64,000 bases of DNA. Source: Verrucomicrobiota bacterium. GTDB lineage: Bacteria > Verrucomicrobiota > Verrucomicrobiia > Limisphaerales > J093. The notes below the pieces were generated by a model. That model saw only the letters and a list, made by a program, of their open reading frames with translations. It was not told the origin of the DNA and did not search any database. The stretch covers positions 1 through 64,000 of the forward strand of contig JAOSKK010000009.1 of the NCBI GenBank assembly GCA_027493615.1. The letters are read 5' to 3'. Positions 8,732 to 15,942 of the stretch are shown piece by piece. Made by a program: the position numbers and the translations under genes. Position 1 is the stretch's first letter. Each line of letters starts with the position of its first letter.

Positions 8732-9070
8732 GTGGACAGCAAACCCAAGTCCGTCCTGGTCTATCGCACGCGTGAGGGCCGGTTGCCATTCGATGAGTGG
8801 TTGCGGGACTTGCGCGACCCGAATGCGTTGGCGCGGGTGCTGGCCCGCATCGGGCGCATCCGCCGGGGAAATCTGGGTGACTGCAAGCCGGTAGGTGAAG
8901 GCGTGTCCGAGTTGCGGGTAGATTCCGGGCCGGGGTACCGGGTGTACTTCGGCCAGCGAGGGTCCACGCTTGTGATCCTACTCTGCGGGGGCGACAAGCG
9001 CACGCAGGCGCGGGACATCCGGTTGGCGCAGGAATACTGGAGCGACTATGAAGACCGTGAGAGGAAATGA
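8732..9070 (+). CDS. higB: HigB/RelE-type toxin (phage-derived Gp49-like)
   Basis: 112 residues, GTG start, antiparallel to the phage operon. The order YRTREGRLPFDEWLRDLRD, then ARIGRIRRGNLGDCKPVGEG, VSELRVDSGPGYRVYF and LLCGGDKRTQARDI is characteristic of the addiction-module killer family (HigB/RelE superfamily, Gp49-like), mRNA interferases acting at the ribosome. The antitoxin starts 3 nt after its stop. Toxin-first order is typical of higBA. The pair is bracketed by 47-bp direct repeats and absent from prophage 2, so it is a recent insertion that may stabilise the prophage. Confidence 0.88.
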   Translation: MDSKPKSVLVYRTREGRLPFDEWLRDLRDPNALARVLARIGRIRRGNLGDCKPVGEGVSELRVDSGPGYRVYFGQRGSTLVILLCGGDKRTQARDIRLAQEYWSDYEDRERK

Positions 9071-9073
9071 GCC

Positions 9074-9361
9074 ATGAAAGCCGCCGTGAAGTTCGAAACG
9101 GTCCTGAAGGACCATCTGTCCGATCCGGACCAGGCCGCGAAGTACCTGACCGCCTGCTATGAAGAAGGGCCGGAGGTGTTTCTCCAGGCCTTGCGAGACG
9201 TGGTGGACGCGCAAGGGGGCATGAGCCGCACCGCGCGGCTTGCGGGCCTGAACCGCGAAAGCCTCTACCGTCAGCTTTCCCGCCGAGGCAATCCCAGCCT
9301 CACCAGCCTGAACGCCGTATTGACGTCCTTAGGGCTGAAGCTCCGGTTTGCGGCGGGGTGA
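9074..9361 (+). CDS. higA: HigA-type antitoxin
   Basis: 95 residues. C-terminal HTH: GGMSRTARLAGLNRESLYRQ followed by RRGNPSLTSLNAVLTSLGL, the pattern of addiction-module antidote proteins paired with HigB-like toxins. It should neutralise the toxin and repress the promoter through the palindrome at 8,706-8,723. Translation is probably coupled to the toxin gene. Residues 1-50 (ETVLKDHLSDPDQAAKYLT) are the usual family N-terminus. Confidence 0.88.
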   Translation: MKAAVKFETVLKDHLSDPDQAAKYLTACYEEGPEVFLQALRDVVDAQGGMSRTARLAGLNRESLYRQLSRRGNPSLTSLNAVLTSLGLKLRFAAG

Positions 9362-9378
9362 GCACAGCTCTTGGTAGT

Positions 9379-9425
9379 AGGCCGTAGCCTACCCCTGGCC
9401 GGCCGGTTCCGACGCGTCTCGCACC
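9379..9425. repeat. Right direct repeat flanking the toxin-antitoxin insertion
   Basis: 47 bp beginning AGGCCGTAGCCTACC and ending TCTCGCACC; partner of 8,626-8,672 in the same orientation. This copy lies closer in sequence to the single copy in prophage 2. Confidence 0.7.
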
Positions 9426-9471
9426 GGTTTTCGCCGGTTCTCGCGGCGGTTTCTGAACCCGTCTGATCACG

Positions 9472-9502
9472 AAAACGGCCCCCCGGTAGCCCGAGGGGCC
9501 GC
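9472..9502 (-). terminator. Rho-independent-like terminator
   Basis: Minus strand: GCGGCCCC stem, TCGGGCTACC loop, GGGGGGCCGT, then TTTT. It follows the stop of the gene at 9,523-9,867. A matching hairpin follows the homologous gene in prophage 2 (about 56,459-56,485). Confidence 0.7.
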
Positions 9503-9522
9503 GTGACAGGAGAGGTCGCCGC

Positions 9523-9867
9523 CTACTTCGCCGCCATGAGGTCGAAGGCGCGACGGAAGAACCGCGCCCTACCGGTGATCCGGCGGATGATCTTCACCGC
9601 TTGCCCTTCCGTGAGGCTGAATGCCGTCTGCAACTCTTTGGTGATGTCCTCCTTGTCCTTCCCAGTCAGGAACAGGAACGTCACCAGCCCGCTCTTGCTC
9701 TCCTTCAACTCCTGGACTGAGGACGGCAGCCGGTCCACCGGTTCCTCTTCTTTCTCGACCTTCGGTGCTGGCTCCCTGCTGGCCTTCACCGCTTTCGGGG
9801 CCGCGGCTGGGGTCGGGGGTTGGTTCTTCGCCGCCTGTTCCTTCTTCACTTCGTTGTTCTTCTTCAT
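9523..9867 (-). CDS. Small phage protein with basic tail and helical C-domain
   Basis: About 114 residues. The first 50 are Lys/Ala/Pro-rich (histone-tail-like, low complexity); residues 55-114 are conserved with prophage 2 (LKESKSGLVTFL, GKDKEDITKEL, then KIIRRITGRARFFRRAFDL). The conserved part looks like a small helical nucleic-acid-binding domain. It closes the TerS-side operon and is followed by a terminator. Function unknown; the unequal conservation of tail and domain suggests a flexible DNA-binding tail. Confidence 0.65.
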   Translation of the reverse strand: MKKNNEVKKEQAAKNQPPTPAAAPKAVKASREPAPKVEKEEEPVDRLPSSVQELKESKSGLVTFLFLTGKDKEDITKELQTAFSLTEGQAVKIIRRITGRARFFRRAFDLMAAK

Positions 9868-10160
9868 GTTGTTCTCCGTTCTGTTTTGTCGTTGTCCATC
9901 TGTACCGAACATGAGTTCTCTCGGGTGGGAGGGCGGAGACTGTCCAAGGGTATTTCAGAGAATCCATGGTCCCCGTCGCCATGGGCTTCCGGCGGGGTCT
10001 CGCGCAGGGCCACGGGCTCGGCCGGTTCCCGCCTGCCCAGGCGGCGGGCGACCTCGAGGGCGCCGCGCTTGTAGACGCAGAGGCAGACCAGCTCGCCGGA
10101 TCCATCCCGCAACGCCCAGAATCGGCTGCGGCCGTGCTTGGTGACGGTGAAGCCGTTCAT
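9864..10160 (-). CDS. Conserved hypothetical phage protein
   Basis: 98 residues; only the first 45 (MNGFTVTKHGRSRFWALRD, then LVCLCVYKRGALEVARRLG) are conserved with the prophage 2 copy, while the rest differs in length and content. Overlaps both neighbours by 4 bases (ATGA junctions), so it is part of the operon between TerS and TerL. The conserved part reads like a short beta hairpin followed by a helix. No known family recognised. Confidence 0.6.
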   Translation of the reverse strand: MNGFTVTKHGRSRFWALRDGSGELVCLCVYKRGALEVARRLGRREPAEPVALRETPPEAHGDGDHGFSEIPLDSLRPPTRENSCSVQMDNDKTERRTT

Positions 10161-10591
10161 GACAGGGGAATGAACCCGCCGTTGTGTTCACGGATCGCCC
10201 GCTCATAGACCGCCTCGATGACGCCCTTGAGGGTGTCGCAGTACACGTCCCGGTCGCAGGCCAGGACCATCGAGCCAGCCTGCCGGCCCCGGTGCCCCTC
10301 GACCAGCCATACCGTGTAGGTGTCGTCGGGCTCGTAGGCGATGATCAGGGTCCAGCGGCGGCCCCTCTTGCCGTTAACCCGGCATTGGAGGCCGACTTCG
10401 TATTCGACGAACGCCTGGCCGGCTTCGGACACCAGTCGGGAAGGCCGGCTGGACCGATACTCGCCGACCCTCTCGGCGCACCGGTAGCTGAAGGTCTGCG
10501 CACCGATGTAGGTGAAGGCTCCGTGTAATCCCAGGCCGCCCGCTTGCGCGATGATCGCCTGGACCGTCTCGGGGAGGATTTCCGGTTTCAT
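10157..10591 (-). CDS. Conserved hypothetical phage protein
   Basis: 144 residues, well conserved with 55,328-55,762: LPETVQAIIAQAGGLGL, FSYRCAERVGEYRSSRPSR, ACDRDVYCDTLKGVIEAVY and the identical end GFIPLS. A mixed alpha/beta composition with a likely beta sheet in the middle (LQCRVNGKRGRRWTLIIAYE). It is translated between TerS and the small gene downstream. In this prophage an extra gene is inserted between it and TerS. No function can be assigned. Confidence 0.7.
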   Translation of the reverse strand: MKPEILPETVQAIIAQAGGLGLHGAFTYIGAQTFSYRCAERVGEYRSSRPSRLVSEAGQAFVEYEVGLQCRVNGKRGRRWTLIIAYEPDDTYTVWLVEGHRGRQAGSMVLACDRDVYCDTLKGVIEAVYERAIREHNGGFIPLS

Positions 10592-10661
10592 CCGGTGGCC
10601 TCCTAAAGGGCGCACCGGCGGCGGGTCCAGTGGCGATCAGTTCACCGCAGTCGTGCTGGGA

Positions 10662-11255
10662 TCACGGAAGAGGATTCATCGGACTTGCGAGCGCATCCGT
10701 CAGAAGATGAAGTCTGTTCTCGAGCAGGTGATCGGAGAAGTCAGTCAGCCTCCGTCTGTGATCTCCCCGCGTCTGGAAGACGGCATGGGGATCATTGAAA
10801 CCGAAACCAAACATGCGGTCTGGTTTACCGGAAACCGTCAGGCAGTTGGCCATGAAGACGTGCATTTCCGCTTTCGTGAAGAGGAGAGTGCAATCACGAT
10901 ACCAAGCGGCAGTCACACGCTTGGTTTGACTTCGATCCGGGGCGTAAAGCCCAAACAGCACGATAAAGTCGGCCTCATCAGGCACCGGAAACCTATGGAA
11001 CCAAGTTCGGTGCGCAAACCGCACAGTGGTCTCGCGTTTTGGTTCGCTCCCTCCGTATGTCCGCGAGGACTTGACCTGAAGTGTGATGGTCCGACTTGGT
11101 CGTGACCCATGCTTCTTCAGGAGGGCAAGATCGATACCCTTCTCCTGGCGAGACGCTGGAACTAGAATCGAATACCCTTGGCTCTTTGGCAGCAGCTTGC
11201 GTAAGCGATCCGCCACCAGAAACTCGGGCCACTGCAGCGTGAAAAGAGGCTCCAT
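10662..11255 (-). CDS. Putative PD-(D/E)XK-like nuclease, cargo gene
   Basis: About 197 residues from an ATG at 11,255 (MEPLFTLQWPEFLVADRLR). A conserved-looking core reads SRQEKGIDLALLKKHGSR then TITLQVKSSRTYGG: an Asp followed about 20 residues later by Q-V-K, like the D-x(n)-(E/Q)-x-K active site of restriction-type nucleases. Base composition is lower in GC than the neighbours, and the gene sits exactly where prophage 2 has no gene, between TerS and the 144-residue protein. I infer a mobile cargo gene, perhaps a defence nuclease; the catalytic call is tentative. Confidence 0.5.
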   Translation of the reverse strand: MEPLFTLQWPEFLVADRLRKLLPKSQGYSILVPASRQEKGIDLALLKKHGSRPSRTITLQVKSSRTYGGSEPKRETTVRFAHRTWFHRFPVPDEADFIVLFGLYAPDRSQTKRVTAAWYRDCTLLFTKAEMHVFMANCLTVSGKPDRMFGFGFNDPHAVFQTRGDHRRRLTDFSDHLLENRLHLLTDALASPMNPLP

Positions 11256-11407
11256 AGCTGACTCATGCGCTGTAGCCAGGGTGTTCACTGAGATCGCTGC
11301 CGACGACAATGAGGCTGGCCTTGCGCACTGACGCGGTAATAGACATCCGCCGCACAAACGTCAATCACCCGCCTCCCTTTGCGATCATCTAGGTGCCGCC
11401 ACGTATA

Positions 11408-12051
11408 TCAGGCTGGCGAGCCCCGCCATTGGAGCAAGCGTTCATCCAGGGTGTGCAACTGCTTAAGGATCTCGTCCTGCTCTTCCTTCAACCGCTCTTC
11501 GATCACGGGCACCGGCTGCCCTCGAGGGAGGGCGCCAACCGATGCAGCCGGGTCAGGACCTTCCGAATGGCCGATCCCAATTCGGCGCCCAGGTGCGTGA
11601 CTTCCTCGGCCGGGATCAACTCCCGCTTCAACTGGCCCAGCTCGACCTTCAACTTGGCGTTCTGCAGGATGACGTGCTGGGCGCGTTCCTGGTCGTAGTT
11701 GACCCGGGATCGCTCGGGCGAGGCGAAGAGCCAGCGCAGGAAGGACGCCAGGTACACCCGGCTGCCGCGGAAGGCCGAACAACCCTGGCGCTTGGCGTGC
11801 TTGAGGGTGCCCAGCGGGATGCCGGTGGCCGCGGCGCAGGCGCCCAAGCTGTCGTAGGCATCCTGCATGATCCGTGAACCCTCCCGCTCGCGGTAGTAGC
11901 GGAGCAGGCCCTGGATCGTGGGCACCAGTTGGTAGGCGCCCTCGACCGCCCGCGGGAACCACCCCTCCGCGGCCAACTCGCGCAAGCGCCGGTCGGTGAG
12001 ACCAGACAGCCGGGCGAGTTGGGCGATGGCGATGGCGCCGGTCTCGGCCAT
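11408..12051 (-). CDS. Terminase small subunit (Nu1-like)
   Basis: About 213 residues with one frame break near 11,520. N-terminal winged-helix DNA-binding part: IAQLARLSGLTDRRLRELAAE and GWFPRAVEGAYQLVPTIQ, as in lambda Nu1-type subunits; a coiled coil follows (LQNAKLKVELGQLKRELIP). The C-terminus EERLKEEQDEILKQLHTLDE probably contacts the large subunit. It starts 3 bases before the CmoA-like gene ends its frame in the operon. The prophage 2 copy at 54,640 matches, with its own frame break at nearly the same place. Confidence 0.8.
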
Positions 12052-12053
12052 GA

Positions 12054-12722
12054 CTACCGCTCCGGCGCGGCCAGGATCCAGCCGACGAACTCACCGACCT
12101 GGAAGAAGGTCCGCGCCGTTTCGGGCATCATCCCGGGGTCGAGCGGGCGCTGGTAGCCGGCGAGGGACAGCTCCTTGCGCAAGATGTCCTCGGGTCGGGC
12201 GCCCACAGCGAGCTTCTGCTGAAGGGTGAGCCGGCTGAACGCCGTCCCGACGTAGCCCGGCGGCATCTGGACCTTGTCCACCACCACCAATGCCCCGCCG
12301 GGCTTCGTCAGGGACTCGAGCCGACGCAGGAACGCCGGCCTCGTGTCCACGGGCAGGAACATCATGACCAGGAAGCAGACGGCGAAGTCAAAGGGCTGGT
12401 AGTCGAACGTCACGGCGTCGGCGATAGCCAACTCGGGAGGTCCCTGGTAGCGGTCGGCCATCTCCCGGCTTTCCTCGATGGCCGTGAACCGGGCGCCGCG
12501 CTGGTCGAGGGTCTCCTGCAACGCCAGGCCGACGTTCCCCGTCGAGGCCCCGACGTCGTACACCACCCCACCACGCGGGATGTAGTGCCGACCGAAGTGG
12601 GCGACGGCATTGGTGGCCAGGTCGTACCAGGGCAACTGCTCACGCACGTGTCGGGTGAAGTGCTTGGCCACTGCCCGGCTGCGGAACGTCCAGTGCTTCG
12701 GGATCTCAAGTGAGGATTTCAT
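12054..12722 (-). CDS. CmoA-like SAM enzyme (putative carboxy-SAM synthase)
   Basis: 222 residues, class I methyltransferase fold. Similarities to E. coli CmoA: HWTFRSRAVAKHF (CmoA DWTFDERVAEVF), PWY (CmoA PGY, Tyr39), VVYDVGASTGNVGLAL (CmoA QVYDLGCSLGAATLSV), AIEESREMADRY (CmoA AIDNSPAMIERC), FLVMMFLPVDTRPAFL and LTKPGGALVVVDK (CmoA FTLQFLEPSERQALL and LNPGGALVLSEK). CmoA makes carboxy-SAM from SAM and prephenate. CmoA Arg199, which binds the carboxylate, has no certain counterpart here. The gene overlaps the C5-methyltransferase by 17 bases, so the two are translationally coupled. It could instead be an ordinary methyltransferase. Confidence 0.7.
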   Translation of the reverse strand: MKSSLEIPKHWTFRSRAVAKHFTRHVREQLPWYDLATNAVAHFGRHYIPRGGVVYDVGASTGNVGLALQETLDQRGARFTAIEESREMADRYQGPPELAIADAVTFDYQPFDFAVCFLVMMFLPVDTRPAFLRRLESLTKPGGALVVVDKVQMPPGYVGTAFSRLTLQQKLAVGARPEDILRKELSLAGYQRPLDPGMMPETARTFFQVGEFVGWILAAPER

Positions 12723-14049
12723 CGCGGATGGTTCGGGCGACCCAGGCCATCATGATGGGAGGAACCGCGCGGCCCAGGCGTTCCCATTGCTGTGAGTAGG
12801 TCCCGGTCAACACGAAGTCATCCGGGAACGCGCAGATGCGCTTGAGCTCGGCAATCGTGAGCTTCCGCTTCTCGGTCGGGTGCGTGACGCTCGCCACCCC
12901 CGGATGCCCGTGAGACGCGCAGATGGTCGGGCACGGCTGGTCCGGATGCGGCCGCACCAGGTTGAAGTATTTCCCCGACGCCTCGCCCGGCCGCAGCTTG
13001 TCCCACTCCTTCCCGATCGCGAACCGCTCCATCCCGACTTCGAACTGGTTGGGCTTGGTCCCCAGGATCGTCGGGCAGGGCTGGTTCAGGTCATAGGCCC
13101 GACCCGTCTCGGCTAACGCCGCCCCCGTCCCGCCGGTCAACCGGACCTTGAACTGACCCTGGCCCATCACGGTGATCGCCGGACACGGCCGGTCGGTGAC
13201 GTTTCCCGCTGAAGGGAACTGGCCCTTGGTGTCGTGAATGACCGCCTCGATCAGCTCCAGGCCCTGGTGGCTGGTGGCCGGGTTGTAGGACATGCCCGCA
13301 CTCACCGTCGGGCTGGGCGCATCCGACGCCTTCCACGCCGGGCCGTACTTGCCGCGGACCACCCACGGCAACGCCTCACGCAGGCTGTACCGGTAGGGCA
13401 GAGGTTTCGGGAACACGGGATCCTTCCCGAGGTCCTCACGCACGCCGATGAAGATCGTCCGTTGCCGGGCCTGCGGAACCCCGAGCCACTGCGCGTCGAG
13501 GACCTTCACGCCGACCCGGTACCCGCACGTTTTGAGCCGCGCCAGGATCTCGAAGAAGTATCCCTTAGCGACCCCCTTCACCAGGCCGCTGACGTTCTCG
13601 GCGACGAACACGCGGGGCTTCAATCCCTCGATGAGCCGGATGTACTCGAAGAAGAGGTCATCCGTGCGCTGGACGGTGTCACTGTAGGGCTTCGCTTTCC
13701 CCCAGTGCTTCTCCCGTTTGCCCGCCGTCGAGAATGAAGCGCAGGGCGGCGACCCCTCGACCACATCCACTTCACCCACCTCTGGCCCGATAGCGGCGAG
13801 GATCTCGGCGGGTTGGACCTTCCGAATGTCCCGGGTGTCCAGGGGCGTGCTCGGGTGGTTGGCCCGGTACACCTCGGCCGCCGCCGGGATGAACTCACTC
13901 GCCCACAGCACCCGGTAACCGGCCATCCGGTAGCCCAGGCAGGAACCACCGCACCCGCTGAACGTGGACACCACGTGGAGGCCGTTGTCCGGGACCGCCG
14001 CGATCTCGGCCATGCTCGGAACGCGATAGGGAGGCTTCTCAGTCTTCAC
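12706..14049 (-). CDS. DNA cytosine-5 methyltransferase with altered cofactor pocket
   Basis: About 447 residues from GTG at 14,049. C5-methyltransferase motifs: I STFSGCGGSCLGYRMAG, IV EGSPPCASFSTAGKR (catalytic Cys103), VI VFVAENVSGL, VIII VPQARQRTIFIG, X QQWERLGRAVPPIMMAW. Motif X normally reads G-N-(A/S)-V; here Asn is Arg. Motif IV normally reads P-C-Q; here Gln is Ala. Both changes are shared with prophage 2. The target-recognition region has four D/N-x-P-x-P-(T/A) units. The gene overlaps the chorismate-mutase-like gene by 11 bases and the CmoA-like gene by 17. It may use carboxy-SAM instead of SAM (inference). Confidence 0.85.
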   Translation of the reverse strand: MKTEKPPYRVPSMAEIAAVPDNGLHVVSTFSGCGGSCLGYRMAGYRVLWASEFIPAAAEVYRANHPSTPLDTRDIRKVQPAEILAAIGPEVGEVDVVEGSPPCASFSTAGKREKHWGKAKPYSDTVQRTDDLFFEYIRLIEGLKPRVFVAENVSGLVKGVAKGYFFEILARLKTCGYRVGVKVLDAQWLGVPQARQRTIFIGVREDLGKDPVFPKPLPYRYSLREALPWVVRGKYGPAWKASDAPSPTVSAGMSYNPATSHQGLELIEAVIHDTKGQFPSAGNVTDRPCPAITVMGQGQFKVRLTGGTGAALAETGRAYDLNQPCPTILGTKPNQFEVGMERFAIGKEWDKLRPGEASGKYFNLVRPHPDQPCPTICASHGHPGVASVTHPTEKRKLTIAELKRICAFPDDFVLTGTYSQQWERLGRAVPPIMMAWVARTIRDEILT

Positions 14050-14278
14050 GGCACAGGTTGAGGATCGCGCGGGCCACGCCGGAAGCACCGCACCAGCGCT
14101 GTTCGTAGCGCCGTTGGATCTCCGCTTCCCGCCCCGGGTCGAGGCTCGGCAGGCCCGCCTGAACCTTCAACGCCTGGGCTTGGTGCGACAGACACACGCG
14201 GCAGACCAGCAGCTCGGCCAGGGCGTCGTCCAAGCCGTCAATGGCCCGGCGCAGGGGCTGGAGGTCGACGACGCTCAC
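14039..14278 (-). CDS. Chorismate mutase-like protein (AroQ fold)
   Basis: 79 residues from GTG at 14,278, which overlaps the ParB-like stop (GTGA). LRRAIDGLDDALAELLVCR, then LKVQAGLPSLDPGREAEI align without gaps to the first 55 residues of the E. coli chorismate mutase domain: the equivalents of Arg11, Arg28, Lys39, Asp48, Arg51 and Glu52 are all present. The protein ends (ILNLCRED) just before the Ser84/Gln88 region, so it is slightly shorter than the 90-residue domain. Role: chorismate to prephenate. The overlaps with the C5-methyltransferase gene suggest joint function. Confidence 0.72.
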   Translation of the reverse strand: MSVVDLQPLRRAIDGLDDALAELLVCRVCLSHQAQALKVQAGLPSLDPGREAEIQRRYEQRWCGASGVARAILNLCRED

Positions 14279-14850
14279 GACGGTTTGCCCGACCACCGGA
14301 ACTGGCATTTGGGGCACTGGTACTCGGTGGGCAGGTCCTCATCCACCTCGGGGAAGTCCTCCGGGGCGGTGGGCTCGGGCGTCCCGGCCAGGAGACCGGC
14401 GAGGGCGTCGGCGTCGAAACCCGCCAGGTCCATGTCGAAGTCCGCCGCCTTCAACTCGCCCAGGACCTCCTTCAAGGCCGCGCCGTCCGCTTCGGCCAGC
14501 TCCGCCAGCCGGTTGTCAGCGACCAGGTGCGCCCACTCATCGGCGTCGGTGGCGAAGTCCTGGAAGTCCACCGGCACCGCGGCCAGTCCGAGAGCCTTCG
14601 CCGCTTCGTACCGGCCGTGACCCGAGACGATGAACCCGGACCGCCGTGACACCACGACCGGGGACCGCCAGCCCTGGTGGGCGATGACCTTGGCCAAGAG
14701 CCGGACCTGGGCCTCGGGATGCTGGTTAGGGTTGTGCGGGTTGGGCACGAGCCTCTCGAGCGGGACCAGCTCGTCAAAGGCGCAATTGACGGCCGGGCCG
14801 GAGGCCTCCGGCGGACTTGCTGCGCGTTTCTTCGGTTTTCGGTCGTTCAT
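14275..14850 (-). CDS. ParB/Srx-fold protein with C-terminal zinc ribbon
   Basis: 191 residues from ATG at 14,850. ParB N-domain features: LVPNPHNPNQHPEAQVRLLA, AHQGWRSPVVVSRRSGFIVS, GHGRYEAAKALGLAAVPV, then DADEWAHLVADNRLAELAE. Residues 175-190 (YQCPKCQFRWSG) look like half of a zinc ribbon. Proteins of this kind in phages are often next to, or fused to, DNA methyltransferases and some have nuclease or ATPase activity. Here it precedes the chorismate-mutase-like and C5-methyltransferase genes with stop-start overlap, so it may belong to the same modification unit. The prophage 2 copy has a locally scrambled frame at the LVPNP segment. Confidence 0.8.
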   Translation of the reverse strand: MNDRKPKKRAASPPEASGPAVNCAFDELVPLERLVPNPHNPNQHPEAQVRLLAKVIAHQGWRSPVVVSRRSGFIVSGHGRYEAAKALGLAAVPVDFQDFATDADEWAHLVADNRLAELAEADGAALKEVLGELKAADFDMDLAGFDADALAGLLAGTPEPTAPEDFPEVDEDLPTEYQCPKCQFRWSGKPS

Positions 14851-14975
14851 ACGTGCATTCGGGGCTGGCGCCGAACCTCCTGGGGACCCGGGTGGGCGGG
14901 AAGATTCCTTCCGTTCGGGCTCGCGGTCTTCACTGTCCTGTCTCATCGGTTCTCTGCCGGTTCTCGGACGTTGGT

Positions 14976-15495
14976 TCACCGGGGCAGGTCCGTCCCCGTC
15001 GCCGGGCGCTTCGGCCGTTTCTCGCGCCCCGAGGCACCTGTCATCGGGTGCCGGCCGGGGCCGGATTCCTGCCCTTCACCGGAAGCGGGAACGTTACGCT
15101 TCAATCTCGACTGGGCGGATTCACCGCGGTGGGAAGGCGTGCCCTGGCGCAACCAGTTCCAGGCGTGGCGCTGGCCTCGGTTGCGCCACTGAAGCAGACG
15201 GCTGTAGTGCCCGGTGTAGACCGCCAAGGCGGCGGTGCGGTGTTCACCGCCGGCGCGGGACAGTTCTCTCTCTCTGGCGATGGCGATGGAAGCAGCGACT
15301 CGCAGCGGTTTGCTGCGGCGTGACGTCAGAACGCAGCGCAAAGCAGTGGGCGTGGAGGATGGGGATCCGGCCGTCGTAGCGACCTTCATCGTCCACCAGC
15401 GTCAGCAGCCGGATGAAGAAGGACTGTTCGAACCAACCGGCCCGGTTCCAGGCCTCACTGGTGGTAATGCCCGGTCGAAGGAAACGTTGCGGCAT
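14976..15495 (-). pseudogene. Chimeric/truncated phage replication protein
   Basis: From ATG at 15,495 the first 60 residues (RFLRPGITTSEAWNRAGWFE, LVDDEGRYDGRIPILHAHCF) match the N-terminus of a common phage replication-type protein, then the frame breaks near 15,290. The remaining frame to 14,976 encodes YTGHYSRLLQWRNRGQRHAW and a tail that resembles the end of the 198-residue gene at 51,102 in prophage 2, through the residues LKRNVPASGE encoded by the 15-bp motif. The middle of the usual protein is missing. I read it as a recombination product joining two genes, perhaps also with a sequencing error. Confidence 0.5.
15089..15103 (-). promoter_or_regulatory. Phage 15-bp motif upstream of the DNA-modification genes
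   Basis: Minus strand reads TGAAGCGTAACGTTC, about 240 bp before the ParB-like ATG, inside the tail of the preceding reading frame (codes LKRNV). Prophage 2 has the motif in the same place (51,541). Confidence 0.7.
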
Positions 15496-15524
15496 GGGGT
15501 TGTCGAGGAGGCGGTAGGTTGGGA

Positions 15525-15942
15525 TTACCAGACCAGCCGGACCCGGCATCCGGGCGGGCCGTCGGCGTAACGTTTGGTGACGCGCAAGGACCACACCAGA
15601 CGGTCATCACGCAGGAAGCCGATTCCGACCAGAGCGTCCAGGACCGCCTTGGCGAGGTTGTCGACATCAGGTTTGCCCGTGTGGAAACTGGGAGCGGTGG
15701 ACCGGAGTCCGCCTCGACTGAAATGGGCCTGCGGCCGCGAGAGGTGAAACCACAGCCACAGGGCGGCCGCCGTACAAACCGGGGTGGCGGGCCGATGCGC
15801 CTTCGCCGCCAGCGCCACCTGTCCCTTCCAGCCCTCGGCGGTGGCGGGGGTCATAGACCCGCGCCCGACCGTGGCGGCTGAACGCCCGCGGTCGGGGTTG
15901 GCCCTTGGGCGCACCGGCCACGAAGAACTCGACCCGGTTCAT
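15525..15942 (-). CDS. rusA: RusA-type Holliday junction resolvase (frameshifted)
   Basis: About 139 residues when joined: VEFFVAGAPKGQPRPRAFSR at the N-terminus, then GWKGQVALAAKAHRPATP, and the RusA signature KPDVDNLAKAVLDALVGIGF followed by RDDRLVWSLRVTKRYAD. The frame breaks at about 15,846-15,850, a five-C run on the coding strand where four would keep YDPATAEGW in frame. RusA cuts four-way junctions with Asp residues, two of which are in DVDN and DD. It overlaps the exonuclease stop and completes a recombination operon with the annealase and exonuclease genes. Confidence 0.85.

Noticed and set aside
9523..9867. Histone H1-like protein
   Set aside because: The Lys/Ala/Pro tail looks H1-like but is low complexity and poorly conserved; the conserved C-domain is not a histone fold by inspection.
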